A DNA stretch of 31,724 nt, from the NCBI GenBank assembly GCA_050331475.1, contig JBHJGU010000151.1, positions 1 through 31,724 on the forward strand, in the 5' to 3' direction. Positions 22,726 to 31,718 of this stretch are shown one piece after another. The translations under genes were made by a program, and so were the position numbers. Every line of letters starts with the position of its first letter. Position 1 is the stretch's first letter. A model generated the notes under the pieces. It was not told where the DNA came from, ran no database searches, and worked only from the letters and a program-made list of their open reading frames with translations. Source of the DNA: JBHJGU01 sp050331475. GTDB taxonomy: Bacteria > Pseudomonadota > Alphaproteobacteria > Caulobacterales > Maricaulaceae.

Positions 22726-23748
22726 TCAGCCCGTTTGGCTGCGGCGGTCCAGCGCCTCGAGGAATTTGATCAGCCTTTGCATGTCCTTCGGCGGATCAGC
22801 AGTGAACGTCAGCCGCTGGCCCGTGCGCGGATGATCAAAGCCTAGAAGCCGCGCGTGCAAGGCTTGGCGGCGGAATTCCGCGATCGGCTCGGCGTCGCCC
22901 TCCGCCTTTACCCGCCGGCCTTTGCCGTACACCGGATCGCCGATCAGTGGGCAGCCGATATGGGCCATATGCACGCGGATCTGGTGGGTGCGCCCGGTCT
23001 CTAGCCGACACTCAACCTGGCTCGCTGCGGGTCGGCCGATGGCCGCGCCTGGGATTTGGCCATAGACCGTCAAGGTCTCGTAATTGGTGATCGCCGGTTT
23101 GGCGGCTTCGCTTTGGCTGACGGCCATTTTCTTGCGGTCCGCGGACGAGCGCGCCAGCGCCGCGTCCACCCGCCCCGCACGCGGGTTTGGCGCGCCGCGG
23201 CAACAGGCGATATAGGCGCGCGCAATGCTGCGATCGGCGAATTGCCGGGTTAGGCTCTGGTGGGCGGGGTCCGTCTTGGCCACCACCATCACACCCGAGG
23301 TGTCTTTATCGAGCCGATGCACGATTCCTGGCCGCTCCACCCCGCCAATGCCGGAGAGCTGGCCCGCGCAATGGTGCAACAGCCCATGGACCAGGGTTCC
23401 GGTCCAATGGCCCGCGGCGGGGTGCACCGCCAGCCCCGCGGGCTTGTTCAGAACGATTAGGTCGGCGTCCTCATATTGGACGTCGAGGCTCATGGCTTCG
23501 GGCTTGGGCGTGGCGGGTTCCGGCGGGGGCAGGGCGAGCGAATAGCGCCCGCCGGCGCGCACCTTGGCCGAAGGATCGCGCAGAACCGCGTCGTCCAGGC
23601 TTAACCGGCCCGCCTCCACCAACGCTTTGCAGCGCGATCGCGAGAGATCGGGCCACAGCGCGGCCATCCACCGGTCCAGCCGCGCGCCATGGGCGGTGTC
23701 ATCGGCAACCGCGGTGCGCAGGTCGACCTGGGGCGTGTTGTCTTCCAT
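22726..23748 (-). CDS. rluD: 23S rRNA pseudouridine synthase, RluD type
   Basis: A 340-residue enzyme with an N-terminal S4 RNA-binding domain (about 20-75: RLDRWMAALWPDLSRSRCK) and a RluA/RluD catalytic domain. HRLDKDTSGVMVVAKT (144-159) holds the catalytic D147, and LETGRTHQIRVHMAHIGCPLIGDPVYG is the second family block. The S4 domain and the length favour RluD (positions 1911, 1915 and 1917 of 23S rRNA) over RluA or RluC, though RluC also carries S4. It is divergent from the small membrane protein 43 nt away, a gene pairing I recall from other alphaproteobacteria. Confidence 0.92.
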   Translation of the reverse strand: MEDNTPQVDLRTAVADDTAHGARLDRWMAALWPDLSRSRCKALVEAGRLSLDDAVLRDPSAKVRAGGRYSLALPPPEPATPKPEAMSLDVQYEDADLIVLNKPAGLAVHPAAGHWTGTLVHGLLHHCAGQLSGIGGVERPGIVHRLDKDTSGVMVVAKTDPAHQSLTRQFADRSIARAYIACCRGAPNPRAGRVDAALARSSADRKKMAVSQSEAAKPAITNYETLTVYGQIPGAAIGRPAASQVECRLETGRTHQIRVHMAHIGCPLIGDPVYGKGRRVKAEGDAEPIAEFRRQALHARLLGFDHPRTGQRLTFTADPPKDMQRLIKFLEALDRRSQTG

Positions 23749-23791
23749 AAGGGCGCTTCTACCCCCGACCGCCCCGTGCTGCGAGGTTTAG

Positions 23792-24124
23792 ATGGCCAAC
23801 CCCGAAACTGAGCCCGCAACATCTGGGCTGACCCCAACCGGGCGCGTGCTGGTGGGGCTCATCGTAGTGATGACGCTGGCCATCATCGCGCTGCTTGCCG
23901 CCATTATGGTGCGCATGCTCGCGCCGAGCGGCGGGGCCGGGGGCGCGACCGTTTCCGTTCAAGACCTTACGGCGGCCGGCCGGATCACAGCCGTCAGCGT
24001 CAGCGACACCCGGATCGCCATTGTGGTGGAGCGGCCTGAAGGCGGCCAAAGCGTCATAGTGCGGCCTTTGCCGCGCGACGGGGTGGCTCAGTTCGATCTG
24101 GAGCGGCCAGCGGCGAACAGGTGA
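23792..24124 (+). CDS. small single-pass membrane protein beside rluD (DUF6476-like)
   Basis: A 110-residue protein with one strong transmembrane helix (about 18-44: GRVLVGLIVVMTLAIIALLAAIMVR broken by nothing charged until the arginine) and a soluble C-terminal half with beta-like repeats (TAVSVSDTRIAIVVE). It resembles the alphaproteobacterial family DUF6476, often found next to an RluD gene; the family number is from memory. Function is unknown. The soluble half probably faces the periplasm. GAGG lies 6 nt before the ATG. Confidence 0.75.
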   Translation: MANPETEPATSGLTPTGRVLVGLIVVMTLAIIALLAAIMVRMLAPSGGAGGATVSVQDLTAAGRITAVSVSDTRIAIVVERPEGGQSVIVRPLPRDGVAQFDLERPAANR

Positions 24125-24219
24125 GGCGCGTAAGCCACGCTTCGCCGCTGTCATCACGCTGTCACATTATTGTCGTGAACCCGTCGCGGGACTCCCGTAT
24201 CGCACGAGGCGGGAAATGC

Positions 24220-24238
24220 CGCCGGCGTGAGGCCGGCG
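24220..24238. repeat. GC-rich hairpin in the leader of the TonB-dependent receptor
   Basis: CGCCGGC and GCCGGCG pair exactly around the loop GTGAG, about 28 nt before the receptor start. No T-run follows, so it is not a standard terminator; it may be a leader structure that limits translation of the receptor. Nothing more can be said from sequence. Confidence 0.35.
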
Positions 24239-24266
24239 TTAGCGCGTCGTCACGAGGGGGATGGTC

Positions 24267-26717
24267 ATGGCTGTGAAAATGAGGGCTCTGAACGCCGTTG
24301 CGCTGGGCGCGTTGATGCAGGCGCCTGTGGCGCTGGCGCAGGAGGCGCAAACCCAAGGCGCTGAGGACCAAGAGTTTTTCGTTGAGCGGATCTTGGTGAC
24401 CACCCAAAAGCGCGAACAAGACGTCCGCGACGTGCCGATCACCATTTCCGTGTTCACCCAGGATCAACTCGACCTGCTGGGCATTGAGGAGTTCGATAAG
24501 CTCGCCCAATTCACGCCTGGCTTGTTCATCCAAGAGCAATCGCCGAACAATCCCGGCTTTGTGGTGCGCGGCATCACCTCAGACTCAGGGGAGGCGACGA
24601 ACGAGCCCCGGGTCGCGGTGTTCCAGGACGGGGTGACCATTTCGCGCTCGCGCGGGTCGATCGTCGAACTCTTCGACCTGGAGCGGGTCGAGATCGCCAA
24701 GGGGCCTCAGCCGACCTTGTTCGGGCGCTCCGCCTTGGTCGGCGGGATCGACGTGATCACCGCCAAGCCGAGCTATGAGGACGGTTATTCGGGCCGGCTG
24801 ACCGCAGGTGCGGGCAATTTCGGCTCCTTCTTCGTGGACGGTGCGGTCAACATTCCGCTGATCGACAATAAGCTCGCCGCCCGTTTGGCGTTTCGGATCA
24901 AAGAAGAAGACGCCTTTATCCCCAACATCACGCCCGGTGAAAACGACCTGAACTCGTCGAACACCGATGCGGTGCGCCTTAGCATCCGGTTCAACCCGAC
25001 CGAACGGTTGCAGCTCGATGGCCAAGTCTTCTACCAATTCGACAATCCGGACGGGGTGTCGTTCAAATCGGGCACCTTTGCGCCCACGGGCGGGGATTTG
25101 TCGCCCACCACGTTTGCGGAGCTTTCCAGCTTTGGCGATTTGGGGCCGTTGCGGATTGAGCGGGAGACCTACGGTTTTATCCTTAAGGGCGCTTACGAAA
25201 TCACCGAGGCGCTCAGCTTCACCTCCATCTCCAGCTTCCGCGAATTTGAAAGCCTGGAAGTGTTCGATCCGGACGGCTTTGGCGCGGAGATTTTAGCCTT
25301 CGCGGAGGAAGCCGAGAGCGAGCAATTCTTCCAAGAGATCCGCTTGAATTATGATGATGGCGGTATCCTTTCGGGCTTTATCGGGTTCGCCTATTTCCAC
25401 GAAGAGGGCAGCCAGACGGTGCCGCTGCGCACCGGCGCCCAAGAGGTTCAGGGCTTACTGTTGGGCGCGTTTGGCCCCGGGCCGATCCCCGCGCCGGTGT
25501 CGAGCCTGCCGACGGACAATGTCTTAGTGGGCGCCGCGCTTGCGCCGATCCTGGGTTTTACGCCGAGCATCCCGCTGCCGGCGGAAAACGTGATTTTCGA
25601 AGAGACGATCGACGCAGCGTCCAACGATTCCTATGATATTTTCGGCGAAGTGGTGTTGCGCCCGTTCGAAGGGCTGGAATTAATCGGCGGCGCGCGCTGG
25701 ACCCAAGATATCAAAATCTCCGGCTTTGAAAGCAACGTCTTTACCCCCACCACCTTGACCGGCGTTGTGGGCCAACCCTTTGACACCACCTTGATCACCG
25801 TGGCGCCGGGCGTGGTGGTTCCGGTTCCGGTGGGCGGGTTCTTGGTCAACCCGTCCTTCGGCGGCGCGGTCGGAGAGGCGGACTTTAACGGCTTCGGCTG
25901 GCGGTTTGCGGCGCGCTATGCGCTTACCCCCGATTGGAACGTGTACGCGTCTTATGCCCGCTCGCGCCGGCCTGAAGTGATTGACCCCTCCGCGCCCGCG
26001 CCTGGCGTGGTGGATTTCGAAATCTTGCCCGCGGAGATCGTCAATTCGTTCGAAGGCGGGGTGAAGGGGTTTGTCGACCTCGACCAATTCGGTGAACTGA
26101 ATTTGGAAGTGGCCGCGTTCTATTTTGACTACCAGGACTTCCAGTCCTCGATCTTCGGTCCTGACGGCTTGCCTGACATTATCAATGCCGGCGCTGCGGA
26201 CGCTGTCGGCGTCGAGTTCCAAGCCAACTGGACTGCGAACGAATTTGCCGAGTTGTTCATCAATTACGGCTTCAACCGTGCGCGGTTTGACGACGAATTC
26301 GAAGGCGAGCCGGCGGTGTTCGCCGGCAACCAATTCCGCTTAAGCCCGGACCAAAAATTCGCGGTCGGCGGTATTTTCACCTACCCGACCCGGAATTGGG
26401 GCACCTTCCAGATCAATCCGTCCTACACCTTCCAGACGGAAATCTTCTTTGACGACGACAACGACTTGCCCGAGCTTCAAGCCGGCGTCTTCCCGGACTT
26501 AGTCCAAGACGAAGTTCAACCCTCCTTCGGATTGTTGGATATCCGCGCGCGCTGGAACGTTCCCGGTGATCGGTTTACCTTGGAAATGTTTGTTGAAAAC
26601 CTCACCAATGAGGACTTCATAATTGACGCCGGTAACACCGGGGATCTGTTCGGCATCCCGACCTTTATTGGCGGGCCGCCGCGCTTCTGGGGCGGTCGCG
26701 TGACCGGCCGGTTCTAG
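24267..26717 (+). CDS. TonB-dependent outer-membrane receptor
   Basis: An 816-residue receptor. The N-terminal signal peptide ends near ALAQEAQ; a TonB-box-like FFVERILVTTQKREQ follows, then the plug domain (DVRDVPITISVFT to DVITAKPS) and a 22-strand-type barrel ending GRVTGRF with terminal phenylalanine. The plug landmark LFDLERVEIAKGPQPTLFGRS is clear. It imports a nutrient too large or scarce for porins using TonB-ExbBD energy; the exact ligand is not predictable. The second ATG at 24267 is preferred because the GAGGGGG ribosome site directly abuts the first ATG at 24261. A PhoD-type phosphatase starts 9 nt after the stop, suggesting an organophosphate or nucleotide-like ligand hydrolysed in the periplasm (inference). 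I see no sigma/anti-sigma pair, so a surface-signalling role is unlikely. Confidence 0.93.
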   Translation: MAVKMRALNAVALGALMQAPVALAQEAQTQGAEDQEFFVERILVTTQKREQDVRDVPITISVFTQDQLDLLGIEEFDKLAQFTPGLFIQEQSPNNPGFVVRGITSDSGEATNEPRVAVFQDGVTISRSRGSIVELFDLERVEIAKGPQPTLFGRSALVGGIDVITAKPSYEDGYSGRLTAGAGNFGSFFVDGAVNIPLIDNKLAARLAFRIKEEDAFIPNITPGENDLNSSNTDAVRLSIRFNPTERLQLDGQVFYQFDNPDGVSFKSGTFAPTGGDLSPTTFAELSSFGDLGPLRIERETYGFILKGAYEITEALSFTSISSFREFESLEVFDPDGFGAEILAFAEEAESEQFFQEIRLNYDDGGILSGFIGFAYFHEEGSQTVPLRTGAQEVQGLLLGAFGPGPIPAPVSSLPTDNVLVGAALAPILGFTPSIPLPAENVIFEETIDAASNDSYDIFGEVVLRPFEGLELIGGARWTQDIKISGFESNVFTPTTLTGVVGQPFDTTLITVAPGVVVPVPVGGFLVNPSFGGAVGEADFNGFGWRFAARYALTPDWNVYASYARSRRPEVIDPSAPAPGVVDFEILPAEIVNSFEGGVKGFVDLDQFGELNLEVAAFYFDYQDFQSSIFGPDGLPDIINAGAADAVGVEFQANWTANEFAELFINYGFNRARFDDEFEGEPAVFAGNQFRLSPDQKFAVGGIFTYPTRNWGTFQINPSYTFQTEIFFDDDNDLPELQAGVFPDLVQDEVQPSFGLLDIRARWNVPGDRFTLEMFVENLTNEDFIIDAGNTGDLFGIPTFIGGPPRFWGGRVTGRF

Positions 26718-26726
26718 GGGCCGGCG

Positions 26727-28427
26727 ATGACCGCACTCCCAATCTCGCGCCGCGGGGCGCTCGCCGGCGTTTTCGGATTAGCGGGCGCGGCTTGCGCGCG
26801 CCAAGACGACGCTGCCGGCGCCGCTGACCCGGCCCCGGCGGTAAGCTTCGAGCATGGCGTCGCCAGCGGCGATCCGACCCAGACTCGGCTGATCATATGG
26901 ACCCGCGTCACGCCTGAACACGCGGACGTCGCCACCGTTCCGGTGGTTTGGGAGGTCGCCGAGGACGAGGGGTTCACGTCGATCTTCCGCGACGGCGCGG
27001 TCGAAACGTCGGCGGATCGCGACTTCACGGTCAAAGTCGATGTTGATGGGCTCAGCGCCGGGACGGCGTATTTTTACCGCTTCCGGGGCGGCGAAACGAT
27101 CTCTCCGATCGGTCGGGCGAAGACCTTGCCCGAGGGCGCCGTCGAGCAGTTCGTTATGGGCGTTTGCTCCTGTTCCAATTACCCGGCGGGTTATTTCACC
27201 GCCTACCGCCACCTCGCCGAGCAGCCGGACGTCGATCTCATCCTGCATCTGGGCGATTATTTCTATGAGTATGGCGCGGACGGGTTCGGCGCAGGGTTGA
27301 CGTCCGGCCGGACACCCGAGCCGGCCCACGAGACTGTCACTCTGGCGGATTACCGCCTGCGCCACGCGCAATATAAGCGCGACCCCGACCTGCAGGCCGC
27401 CCACGCCCGCGCGCCTTGGATCGCCATTTGGGACGACCACGAGAGCGCCAATGACAGCTGGGTCGACGGCGCGGAGAACCACCAACCTGAAACCGAAGGC
27501 GACTGGGCCACGCGCAAAGCCGCCGCGATCCGGGCTTATTTTGAATGGATGCCGATCCGGGAGCCTCAAGGCGACCGGGACCCAGCGGCGATTTGGCGGT
27601 CCTTTGAAATCGGCGATCTGGCCAGCCTGATCATGCTTGAAACCCGGCTCACGGCGCGCGACGAGCCCTTGGGCTATGAAGACATTCCCGTGCGCGAAGG
27701 CCCTCAAGGCGTGCCGGTCCCCGATGTCGAGGCGTTCCTCACCCGGATGATCCCCGATCCAACCCGGCAAATGGTTGGCGACGCGCAATTGAGCTTCATC
27801 GCGGACACGGTCGGAGCCTCGGTCGCCGCGGGCAAGCCTTGGCAGCTTTTGGGCACCCAGGTGCTCATGGCGCGGGTGGGCACGCCGAACCTACCCGCCG
27901 TTTTGACCCAAGAGCAGATCGAGACGGTGCGCGCCGCAGTGCCTGGCATTGACGCGTTTTTACAATTGACCGCCGCGGTGACCGTACCGTGGAATCTGGA
28001 CGCCTGGAACGGTTACGCCGCCGAACGCGAGCGGGTGTTCGCAGCCTTGCAAGCCGCGGGCGCGAACCTTATCGCCTTGGCCGGGGACACCCACAATTTC
28101 TGGGCCAATGAACTCACCAATTTTCAAGCCGACCCGGTGGGGGAGGAGTTTGGAACCTCTGGGATCACCTCACCCTCGATCGCCAACATCTTTGGGCTGA
28201 CCCCTGGGGAGGGCACTGATCTGGGCCAGGCGTTTGTGGACGCCAATCCGGATGTGCACTTGAATGACATCTTTAATAAGGGGTATCTCACCTTGACCCT
28301 GTCGCCGGAAACGGCGCAGGCGGAGCTGTTCGCCGTTGAGGATGTGACCGTGCCGGACAGCGCGGTTCGTTCCATCGGCCTCTTTTCCACGACGCCGGGC
28401 GCGCGCCAACTCACGCGCGAGGCGTAG
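26727..28427 (+). CDS. phoD: PhoD-family alkaline phosphatase/phosphodiesterase, Tat-exported
   Basis: A 566-residue phosphoesterase. The N-terminus has a twin-arginine motif ISRRGALAG (6-14) and a hydrophobic run; the mature protein begins after about residue 25. An N-terminal fibronectin-like domain (about 38-135, HGVASGDPTQTRLIIWTRV) precedes the catalytic domain. Metal-site motifs follow: VCSCSNYPAGYF (146-157, with C147), LHLGDYFYEYG (173-183), WDDHESANDSW (235-245) and LAGDTHNFWANE. This layout is the calcium/iron PhoD class that releases phosphate from mono- and diesters. It is transcribed with the TonB receptor 9 nt upstream, so the pair probably takes up and cleaves a phosphorylated ligand. 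A strong terminator follows 32 nt after the stop. No Pho box is visible. Confidence 0.94.
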   Translation: MTALPISRRGALAGVFGLAGAACARQDDAAGAADPAPAVSFEHGVASGDPTQTRLIIWTRVTPEHADVATVPVVWEVAEDEGFTSIFRDGAVETSADRDFTVKVDVDGLSAGTAYFYRFRGGETISPIGRAKTLPEGAVEQFVMGVCSCSNYPAGYFTAYRHLAEQPDVDLILHLGDYFYEYGADGFGAGLTSGRTPEPAHETVTLADYRLRHAQYKRDPDLQAAHARAPWIAIWDDHESANDSWVDGAENHQPETEGDWATRKAAAIRAYFEWMPIREPQGDRDPAAIWRSFEIGDLASLIMLETRLTARDEPLGYEDIPVREGPQGVPVPDVEAFLTRMIPDPTRQMVGDAQLSFIADTVGASVAAGKPWQLLGTQVLMARVGTPNLPAVLTQEQIETVRAAVPGIDAFLQLTAAVTVPWNLDAWNGYAAERERVFAALQAAGANLIALAGDTHNFWANELTNFQADPVGEEFGTSGITSPSIANIFGLTPGEGTDLGQAFVDANPDVHLNDIFNKGYLTLTLSPETAQAELFAVEDVTVPDSAVRSIGLFSTTPGARQLTREA

Positions 28428-28459
28428 CACAAGTCTGCGGGCGAGGGACGCACGCGGAG

Positions 28460-28503
28460 GCGGCGGCGCGAGCTTGGGGGAGCTCCGCTGCCGCTCTATT
28501 TTT
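28460..28503 (+). terminator. rho-independent terminator of the receptor-phoD operon
   Basis: GCGGCGGCGCGAGCT (28460-28474) pairs with AGCTCCGCTGCCGC (28481-28494) around TGGGGG, giving 14 pairs with one bulged C and one G-U pair, and is followed by TCTATTTTT. It is one of the two clear terminators in the window and shows that the operon ends with phoD. Confidence 0.9.
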
Positions 28504-28628
28504 GAATGCAGCGCTTTCTTGCCCGGGAGGGTTGTCGCTTTGGCGGATCTCAAGCGTGGGCGGGTCTGCGGCCAAACGCTCGCGGGACTGGGCCTCCTCA
28601 AATCGCCAAGCGCGGGGTAACGTGCGCT

Positions 28629-29543
28629 ATGGTTGAGCCCGACGTTGATCCTCTAAACCCCATTGCGCTGGTGATCCCCGGCCGACCGAAAGACTTGGGC
28701 GGCGGCTTCAGGGTTCGCCGGCTCTTGCCTTATCACAAGCGCCGCATGGTTGGCCCGTTCATCTTTTACGATCTTATGGGACCGGGGGATTTCGCGCCCG
28801 GTCACGGTGTCGACGTTCGGCCCCATCCCCATATCGGCCTGGCGACTGTGACCTATCTGTTCGAAGGCGAATTGGATCACCACGATACGGTTGGCGCGTT
28901 CCAAACCATTCGCCCCGGGGACGTTAATTGGATGAGCGCGGGGCGAGGGGTGGTGCACTCCGAGCGCACCGGCCCGGACGCGCGCGCCGCGGGCCATAGG
29001 CTCCACGGCGTACAGGCCTGGGTGGCGTTGCCAAAAACCCATGAACAAAGCGAGCCGGGGTTCGCCCACCACCCGCAAGCCAATTTGCCGGTGATCGCGG
29101 TGCGAGATGCACAAATTCGGCTGATCGCGGGGACCTATCAGGGCCGGACGTCGCCGGTCCGCTTTCCCCACCCGATTGTCTACGCCGATGTGAGGGTGCA
29201 AGCCGGCGCGCGGGTTCCCGTGCCGGAGGCGGAGGAGCTGGCGCTCTTTGTCGTAGACGGCGCGGCGCGGGTGGGGTCTGCGAGGTTGGAACCCTTGAGC
29301 CTGAATGTCTTGCGGCCAGGGGCGGCGGACGAGCTCGTTGCGCAGACCGCCTGCCGGGTCATGGCGCTTGGCGGTGCGCCCATGGACAGCCCGCGCGTCA
29401 TCGATTGGAATTTCGTCGCCTCGGATCAAGCCTTGATCGACGCGTCCCGCGCGGACTGGACCAGCTCCGCTGCTGCGGGGTTCGACGGTACGCGCTTTCG
29501 CTTGCCCGAAGGCGAGACCGAGCACATTCCGCTGCCAGACTGA
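28629..29543 (+). CDS. pirin-family cupin protein
   Basis: A 304-residue bicupin of the pirin family. Metal ligands H66 and H68 (RPHPHIGLATVTY), H110 and E112 (GRGVVHSE) are all present, so the iron/copper site is intact. The family includes quercetin dioxygenases and redox-responsive regulators; no substrate can be named here. The second cupin half (about 185-285) lacks such ligands, as usual. The ATG at 28629 is chosen because the family starts shortly after it; the open frame to 28506 runs back to just after the upstream terminator. The ribosome site is weak. A small lipoprotein gene follows 99 nt later with its own promoter. Confidence 0.9.
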   Translation: MVEPDVDPLNPIALVIPGRPKDLGGGFRVRRLLPYHKRRMVGPFIFYDLMGPGDFAPGHGVDVRPHPHIGLATVTYLFEGELDHHDTVGAFQTIRPGDVNWMSAGRGVVHSERTGPDARAAGHRLHGVQAWVALPKTHEQSEPGFAHHPQANLPVIAVRDAQIRLIAGTYQGRTSPVRFPHPIVYADVRVQAGARVPVPEAEELALFVVDGAARVGSARLEPLSLNVLRPGAADELVAQTACRVMALGGAPMDSPRVIDWNFVASDQALIDASRADWTSSAAAGFDGTRFRLPEGETEHIPLPD

Positions 29544-29588
29544 CAGCGGTCATCGCCGGTGACTGCGCCCCGCCGGGCGACCGATTTG

Positions 29589-29613
29589 GGAACGCGTTCG
29601 ATCCTCCTGCGTT
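29589..29613 (+). promoter_or_regulatory. EcfG (general stress response) promoter
   Basis: GGAAC at 29589-29593 and CGTT at 29610-29613 are separated by exactly 16 nt, matching the alphaproteobacterial EcfG consensus GGAAC-N16/17-CGTT. It lies 30 nt before the start of the small lipoprotein gene, leaving a leader of about 22 nt with a GAGGAG ribosome site. I found no second such pair elsewhere in the intergenic regions of the window. Confidence 0.72.
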
Positions 29614-29642
29614 GATCTGTCTCGACTGCAGAGGAGAAGACG

Positions 29643-29810
29643 ATGGCCGATATTAAAAAACGTCTCATCGCCCTGGTCGGTTTGGCCGGGCTCAGCGCCT
29701 CAGGCTGCGCGCTCGGCGCGGCGGCGGGCGCCGGCTACGTCGCCGGTGACGAGATCGAAGAAGGCGACGAATTCGACCCGTTGGAAGACGTGATCGAAAG
29801 CGACGATTAG
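29643..29810 (+). CDS. small acidic lipoprotein (55 aa), EcfG-controlled
   Basis: A 55-residue protein. Residues 5-21 (KKRLIALVGLAGLSASG) form a lysine/arginine-led signal peptide ending in the lipobox-like ASG-C22. A glycine/alanine stretch GAAAGAGYVAG resembles a short glycine zipper, and 12 of the last 20 residues are aspartate or glutamate. The -3 position of the lipobox is A rather than L, so lipidation is likely but not certain. I do not recognise a named family; the general build recalls entericidin-like envelope lipoproteins that EcfG often controls. GAGGAG lies 6-7 nt before the ATG and an EcfG-type promoter 30 nt upstream. The next gene is convergent. Confidence 0.8.
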   Translation: MADIKKRLIALVGLAGLSASGCALGAAAGAGYVAGDEIEEGDEFDPLEDVIESDD

Positions 29811-29837
29811 GTGGATGGGCGGCGCTGCGCGCCACGC

Positions 29838-31718
29838 TCAATCCGCGCGCGCCGCCTCCAACGCTTCGCCGGCTTCAAGCCAGCTCGTCTCCGCGGCTTC
29901 GAGCTTATCGGCGAGCCGCGCGCGCGCCACGCTCAACTCGGCGATTTTGTCGGGTGCGCTGGCGTGCATATTCGGGTCCGCTAAGGCTTGGTCGAATTTC
30001 TCGATCAGCCCGGTCAACCGCTCCATTTCCGCCTCCCAGCTCTCGATTTCTGCTTTCAACGGCGCCAATTCCGCCCGGCGCGCGGCCGCAAGACGTCGGC
30101 TTTCCGCCTTCGTCCCACCCCCGGCGTCTGTGGTCTTCCGCTCGCCCTCCCGTTCCCGACGCAACAGGTCCGCGCGATAGGCCTCCATGTCCGCGGGATA
30201 GGGTTCCACCGTTGCGTTATGGGCAATCCAAAGCCGATCCGCACAGCTTTCCACCAAGTGCCGATCATGGCTGATCAGCAAGACCGCACCGTCAAACGCG
30301 TTAATTGCGTCGATCAAGGCGGCGCGGCTGTCAATGTCGAGGTGATTGGTCGGCTCGTCGAGCACGAGCAGATGTGCCCCCTCGAACGCCACCAAGCCCA
30401 TAAGCAAGCGCGCCTTTTCGCCTCCCGATAAATCACCCGCCGGCGTCTCCGCCTTGTTCGCGCCCAGCCCGAATTGAGCGAGCTTGGCGCGGCGTTGCGC
30501 CTCGGTCGCCTCGGGCATGCGCGCGCGTACGTGGTCGTAGGCGGAATGGGTGGGGTTGAGCGCATCGATCTGATGTTGGTGAAAATAGGCGACTTGCAGC
30601 TTGTGGTGGCGTTTCAGCTTGCCGTCCAACGGCGCGAGCGCGCCGGTTAGTAGCTTGGCGAAGGTGGACTTGCCCGCCCCATTGCGCCCAAGCAGTCCGA
30701 TCCGGTCATCGGGGTCAATGCGCAAATCAAGGCGTTTCAAAATCGGGGTGTCGGGATCATAGCCCGCCGCAACGCCGTCAAGCGCCATAATGGGCGGCGC
30801 GGGCGGTTTGGAGGGTAGCGGGAAGTGGAAGGGGGTGACTGGCTCGTCGATCATTGTCGCGATAGGCTGCATTTTCTCCAGCCGCTTGACCCGGGATTGG
30901 GCTTGGGTGGCCTTCGACGCTTTCGCGCGGAAGCGTTCGACGAAGGCTTCAAGCCGGCGGCGTTCGGCTTCCTGCTTGTCTTTCAGAGCGATGGCGAGAC
31001 GCTGTTTTTCCGCCAATTGGCGCTGGAAGTCGTCATAGCCGCCCGAAAAGGCGTTCAGCTTACCCGCGCGCAAATGTACGATCGTGTCGCACGCCGCGTT
31101 GAGCAAATCCCGGTCGTGGCTGATCAACACCACTGTGCCCGGATATCGGCGCACATGCTGTTCCAGCCACACCGCGCCCTCCAGATCGAGGTAATTGGTC
31201 GGCTCGTCGAGCAGCAACAAATCGGGTCGCGCGAACAAGGTCGCCGCCAAAGCGACCCGCATGCGCCAGCCGCCGGAAAAGTCCGAGCACGGCCGCGCCT
31301 GATCGGCGTGCGCAAAACCCAGTCCATGGAGGATCTCGCCGGCCCGCGCCTCGGCCGAATGGGCTTCGATATCCGCAAGCCGGGTCTGGATGTCCGCAAT
31401 GCGGTGGGGATCGGCGGTGGTCTCCGCCTCCGCCAGAAGGCGGCTGCGTTCGGTGTCCGCGGCGAGCATCACGGAGAGGATCGTCTGCGGCCCGCCCGGG
31501 GCTTCTTGCGCCACCGCGCCCCATTTGACGCCCTTGCGCAGGGACACCGAGCCGCTCTCAGGGCTGATTTCGCCCTTGATCAGCCGGAAGAGCGTCGATT
31601 TGCCGGTGCCGTTGCGGCCCACGAGGCCAATTTTGGCGCTTTGCGGGATGGCGACGGTGGCTTGGTCGAACAGGGTCCGGCCTTCAATCCGATAGGTCAG
31701 GTCGTTGACGTGCAGCAT
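29838..31718 (-). CDS. ABC-F family ATPase (YheS/Uup-like)
   Basis: A 626-residue soluble protein with two ABC ATPase domains and no membrane segment. The first has Walker A GRNGTGKST (34-42), signature SGGWRMRVALA and Walker B LLLLDEPTNYLDLE; the second has GRNGAGKST, LSGGEKARLLMG and LLVLDEPTNHLDID. A charged linker of about 80 residues (EKQRLAIALKDKQEAERRRLEAF) joins them, and a C-terminal coiled coil (about 545-620, rich in E, R, K and L) follows. This is the ABC-F class, which acts on stalled or assembling ribosomes rather than as a transporter; YheS or Uup is the closest type. The ATG at 31718 is the natural start, 6 nt from the window edge, so its promoter is outside. It converges on the lipoprotein gene with 27 nt between stops. 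Confidence 0.94.
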   Translation of the reverse strand: MLHVNDLTYRIEGRTLFDQATVAIPQSAKIGLVGRNGTGKSTLFRLIKGEISPESGSVSLRKGVKWGAVAQEAPGGPQTILSVMLAADTERSRLLAEAETTADPHRIADIQTRLADIEAHSAEARAGEILHGLGFAHADQARPCSDFSGGWRMRVALAATLFARPDLLLLDEPTNYLDLEGAVWLEQHVRRYPGTVVLISHDRDLLNAACDTIVHLRAGKLNAFSGGYDDFQRQLAEKQRLAIALKDKQEAERRRLEAFVERFRAKASKATQAQSRVKRLEKMQPIATMIDEPVTPFHFPLPSKPPAPPIMALDGVAAGYDPDTPILKRLDLRIDPDDRIGLLGRNGAGKSTFAKLLTGALAPLDGKLKRHHKLQVAYFHQHQIDALNPTHSAYDHVRARMPEATEAQRRAKLAQFGLGANKAETPAGDLSGGEKARLLMGLVAFEGAHLLVLDEPTNHLDIDSRAALIDAINAFDGAVLLISHDRHLVESCADRLWIAHNATVEPYPADMEAYRADLLRREREGERKTTDAGGGTKAESRRLAAARRAELAPLKAEIESWEAEMERLTGLIEKFDQALADPNMHASAPDKIAELSVARARLADKLEAAETSWLEAGEALEAARAD

